A DNA stretch of 6,988 nucleotides from Coriobacteriales bacterium (GTDB taxonomy: Bacteria > Actinomycetota > Coriobacteriia > Coriobacteriales > UBA8131), in NCBI GenBank assembly GCA_031286245.1, contig JAITUO010000107.1, positions 1-6,988 on the forward strand. Direction: 5' to 3'. Positions 6,401-6,988 of this stretch are shown piece by piece (the stretch's first letter is position 1; every line of letters begins with the position of its first letter). Position numbers and translations under genes: made by a program. Under the pieces are notes generated by a model. The model worked only from the letters and a program-made list of their open reading frames with translations. It did not search any database and was not told the origin of the DNA.

Positions 6401-6929
6401 TGATGATACCTCACGCTTGGTAAAAATCAATCAGACTGTTGGCAGCGATATGCCGGCTGATCCTGTTTTGGAAGGATACTCTTTTCTAGGTTGGAATAGC
6501 GAACCCGATGGCACAGGTTGGTATTTTGATAGCGATACTGTTGTGTTGGAAGACACTATTGTTTTTGCCATATGGCTGGCTGATGAACCAGAAACTGGTA
6601 CAGGGGAAGAGACCGAGACTGGCACAGGAGAAGAGACCGAAACTGGTACTGGAGAAGAGACCGAGACTGGCACAGGAGAAGAACCAGAACCAGAGCCAGG
6701 CACAGAGGAAGAGAAGGAGACTGATCCTGAACCAGAGCCTGGCACCGAGGAAGAGACTAAGCCAGAGCCCAAACCTGGAGCTGGTTCTGAGTCCGAAGTT
6801 GGTAATATCTCGATACCAAAAACTGGTGACAGTGCCATCTTTTGGCTGGATATCGTAGTTGTCAGTATGGCTATTGGAGCCATCTGTGTCATTTTGCATC
6901 TGCGAAAAAAACAGCATCGAGAGTCGTAA
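3486..6929 (+). CDS. Sortase-anchored surface protein with Asp-rich stalk, beta-helix and Flg_new module
   Basis: Secreted, wall-anchored protein of 1147 residues, probably an adhesin or polysaccharide binder (role inferred). Order: signal peptide 1-37 (basic KKYKESHSKLTSRKR, hydrophobic core, likely cut at IHA/SDG); Asp-rich repeats 56-165; right-handed beta-helix (pectate-lyase-like fold) about 178-670, opening with the typical YYVSADGDDSGSGDQNDPWA and holding many turn motifs such as MNGGLISGNSA and MNGGKIDNG; an unassigned region about 671-955; one Listeria-Bacteroides (Flg_new) repeat about 958-1031 (VIFDANGG, EGYSFLGWN, VFAIW); Glu/Thr/Gly/Pro repeats 1036-1100; sortase motif IPKTG 1110-1114, membrane helix about 1117-1138, tail RKKQHRES. 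No lyase catalytic residues could be identified, so enzymatic activity is uncertain. An in-frame ATG at 3399 would add 29 residues and spoil the signal peptide; TTG has the better ribosome site. It is preceded by its own promoter candidate and a structured leader. Confidence 0.92.
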   Translation: MKKYKESHSKLTSRKRVFLALLAFALTLGMSPMVIHASDGTEDTLTTVQDKAELSAAADDQLAAADDQLAEVDDQLAAVDGDSVGDPRAAVGDNQVDASSDDNQVDAGSDDNQLTDTKISDDLLTVATEIGDGLLAVDSDDHPADSDSDDLTVADDSLADSSPLPLAENPLFDITGYDAVYYVSADGDDSGSGDQNDPWATLAMTASIISGSGEVGKNYLVVVMTDLISSASARYYGNNVTITSFDTRVTVTRAEGFSTLNDVARGWYHPAMLEIGNGGEYLHNLPISLTLKNIVFDDAGLRPEGTNYGWAPAPGHGTGLDYEQDAIVATYDATSTIILGSGAQLLNFGGMTAIRATPGNVVLKAGSLISDTTVTSRLDGRATYTTRSDSAIHISGMNAEKYARMTVEDGAFITNIVDATGISIKGHTAMRMDGQISGFKGGATNDDGNNGRGSKNAINISATTYDPINGGVGPALIGPSALIIDNESKSGTVQIRAGSLSVYGKINNNTCLSGITKLGNITLKAGTNGGGLFIISSATVFLEEGSEVCGNKTIDGGYGGAASVQQGTAKLVMNGGLISGNSATSKPGIAVNKGDAGFEMNGGKIDNGKDAVYLAQDSSITTTGILTFNSGWVSGIMVQNTNVFGHSTRAHLVIKDAVHIEQGFAYVAGRSVTPLTADFSIGNPNTANYTTIREALPTGWKLPTTAGNVVAFWMSKAGTANVSVPIPLTGTNSSGYDKNIDRFCLAVVAVQADGTVAEDTPVKFYATEIVDNQIVVAVPLEDYPFGATVALAQPYQANGQLEIEGPETLYYHLGDEDYRIDYTASYTMPEGFHSLLITDGFNLDNTVVELILQPTSPLYFDVVDMSLDSKLFEIVGTPIWLDGKLNVSLQLKEGWEELVDGELDSVFSFTANLTADDFLEGDDLRMTGQLVINGGPEATQYSYLAMSNLARTWMQLPWLEVIFDANGGELADDDTSRLVKINQTVGSDMPADPVLEGYSFLGWNSEPDGTGWYFDSDTVVLEDTIVFAIWLADEPETGTGEETETGTGEETETGTGEETETGTGEEPEPEPGTEEEKETDPEPEPGTEEETKPEPKPGAGSESEVGNISIPKTGDSAIFWLDIVVVSMAIGAICVILHLRKKQHRES
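3657..3719 (+). repeat. Three tandem 21-bp repeats coding for [AV]DDQLA[AE]
   Basis: Residues 58-78 are three 7-residue copies: ADDQLAA, ADDQLAE, VDDQLAA. The DNA copies share the core GACGACCAACTGGC and differ only at a few positions, so they arose by recent duplication and could change in number by slippage or recombination. Confidence 0.85.
3762..3827 (+). repeat. Tandem 27-bp repeats coding for DNQVDA[SG]SD, with a partial third copy
   Basis: Residues 93-101 and 102-110 are DNQVDASSD and DNQVDAGSD, followed by the partial copy DNQL (111-114). This is a second repeat family, different in period from the heptads just upstream, within the same Asp-rich stalk. Confidence 0.8.
6591..6686 (+). 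repeat. Four tandem 24-bp repeats coding for ETGTGEET (wall-spanning region)
   Basis: Residues 1036-1067 are four 8-residue copies (ETGTGEET three times, then ETGTGEEP). Synonymous codons alternate: copies 1 and 3 begin GAAACTGGT, copies 2 and 4 begin GAGACTGGCACAGGAGAA. The array is therefore better seen as two copies of a 48-bp unit. Confidence 0.88.
6684..6755 (+). repeat. Two copies of a PEPEPGTEEE repeat
   Basis: Residues 1067-1076 and 1081-1090 are both PEPEPGTEEE, separated by KETD. It forms the Pro/Glu-rich part of the wall-spanning segment just before the sorting signal; such segments hold the chain extended through peptidoglycan. Confidence 0.8.
6813..6926 (+). other. C-terminal cell-wall sorting signal (IPKTG)
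   Basis: IPKTG (residues 1110-1114, coded from 6813) is followed by D-S, a hydrophobic helix of about 22 residues (1117-1138) and the basic tail RKKQHRES. This is the standard sortase substrate layout, with Ile in place of the commoner first Leu. Sortase would cut between T1113 and G1114 and link the protein to the wall or a pilin-type lysine. No sortase gene is in the window. Confidence 0.9.
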
Positions 6930-6975
6930 TTGCTTAATCGAATTACTATGTAGGTTTATCAGGTTTAGATATTAC

Positions 6976-6984
6976 AAAGGAGGA
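6976..6984 (+). promoter_or_regulatory. Strong ribosome binding site of a gene beyond the right edge
   Basis: AAAGGAGGA is a full match to the anti-SD. The last base of the window is an A about 5 bases after GGAGG, which could be the first base of an ATG. The 59 bases after the surface-protein stop show no terminator, so the next gene may be co-transcribed. Its identity is unknown. Confidence 0.65.
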
Positions 6985-6988
6985 GCGA

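Noticed and set aside
6431..6917. Ser/Val/Pro-rich and other open frames opposite the repeat region
   Set aside because: Their repetitive composition is just the reverse-complement reading of the ETGTGEET and PEPEPG repeats.
6930..6988. Terminator after the surface-protein gene
   Set aside because: No stem followed by a T run was found in these 59 bases, so a terminator is not called.

Overview
All genes in this window lie on the + strand. It looks like chromosomal DNA of a Gram-positive (monoderm) bacterium of moderate GC, most likely an anaerobic member of the Bacillota or a related phylum; the genus cannot be told from the sequence. Three things point this way. The last gene encodes a protein with a signal peptide and a C-terminal IPKTG sortase sorting signal. 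The MacAB-type exporter is split into separate adaptor, ATPase and permease genes, as in Bacillus YknXYZ. The adaptor also lacks the hairpin-tip motif used to dock on TolC.

Region 1 (1-3123) is one tight operon of a MacAB/YknXYZ-like tripartite ABC exporter. It holds an adaptor (membrane fusion) protein whose 5' end is cut by the window edge, then after 28 bases an ABC ATPase with a GTG start, then a permease whose ATG overlaps the ATPase stop codon (TGATG). The ATPase and a dimer of the permease would form the membrane motor, with the adaptor sitting on the permease's large external domain. The substrate (antimicrobial peptide, toxin, lipid or drug) cannot be read from the sequence.

Region 2 (3124-3485) is a 362-base gap. 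It holds a modest Rho-independent terminator candidate for the exporter operon (3207-3227), a good sigma-A-type promoter candidate (TTGAGT-N17-TAGAAT, 3328-3356) and a leader of about 120 nt before the next gene. The leader has two striking inverted repeats. One is a 7-bp stem followed by a T tract (3387-3426). The other is a 9-bp perfect complement of the Shine-Dalgarno sequence of the following gene, which would hide the ribosome binding site (3429-3481). The upstream purine tract can also pair with the anti-SD arm, so the leader may be a two-state switch.

Region 3 (3486-6929) is one large gene for a wall-anchored surface protein of about 1147 residues. Its order is signal peptide, Asp-rich repeat stalk, right-handed beta-helix (pectate-lyase-like fold), an unassigned region, one Listeria-Bacteroides (Flg_new/InlB B-repeat-like) module, Glu/Thr/Gly/Pro repeats that would span the wall, sortase motif, membrane segment and basic tail. 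An adhesin or host/substrate-binding role is inferred. At the right edge a strong AAAGGAGG ribosome binding site shows that another + strand gene starts just beyond the window.

The most interesting observation is the structured leader of the surface-protein gene. No RNA genes, insertion sequences or CRISPR arrays were seen.
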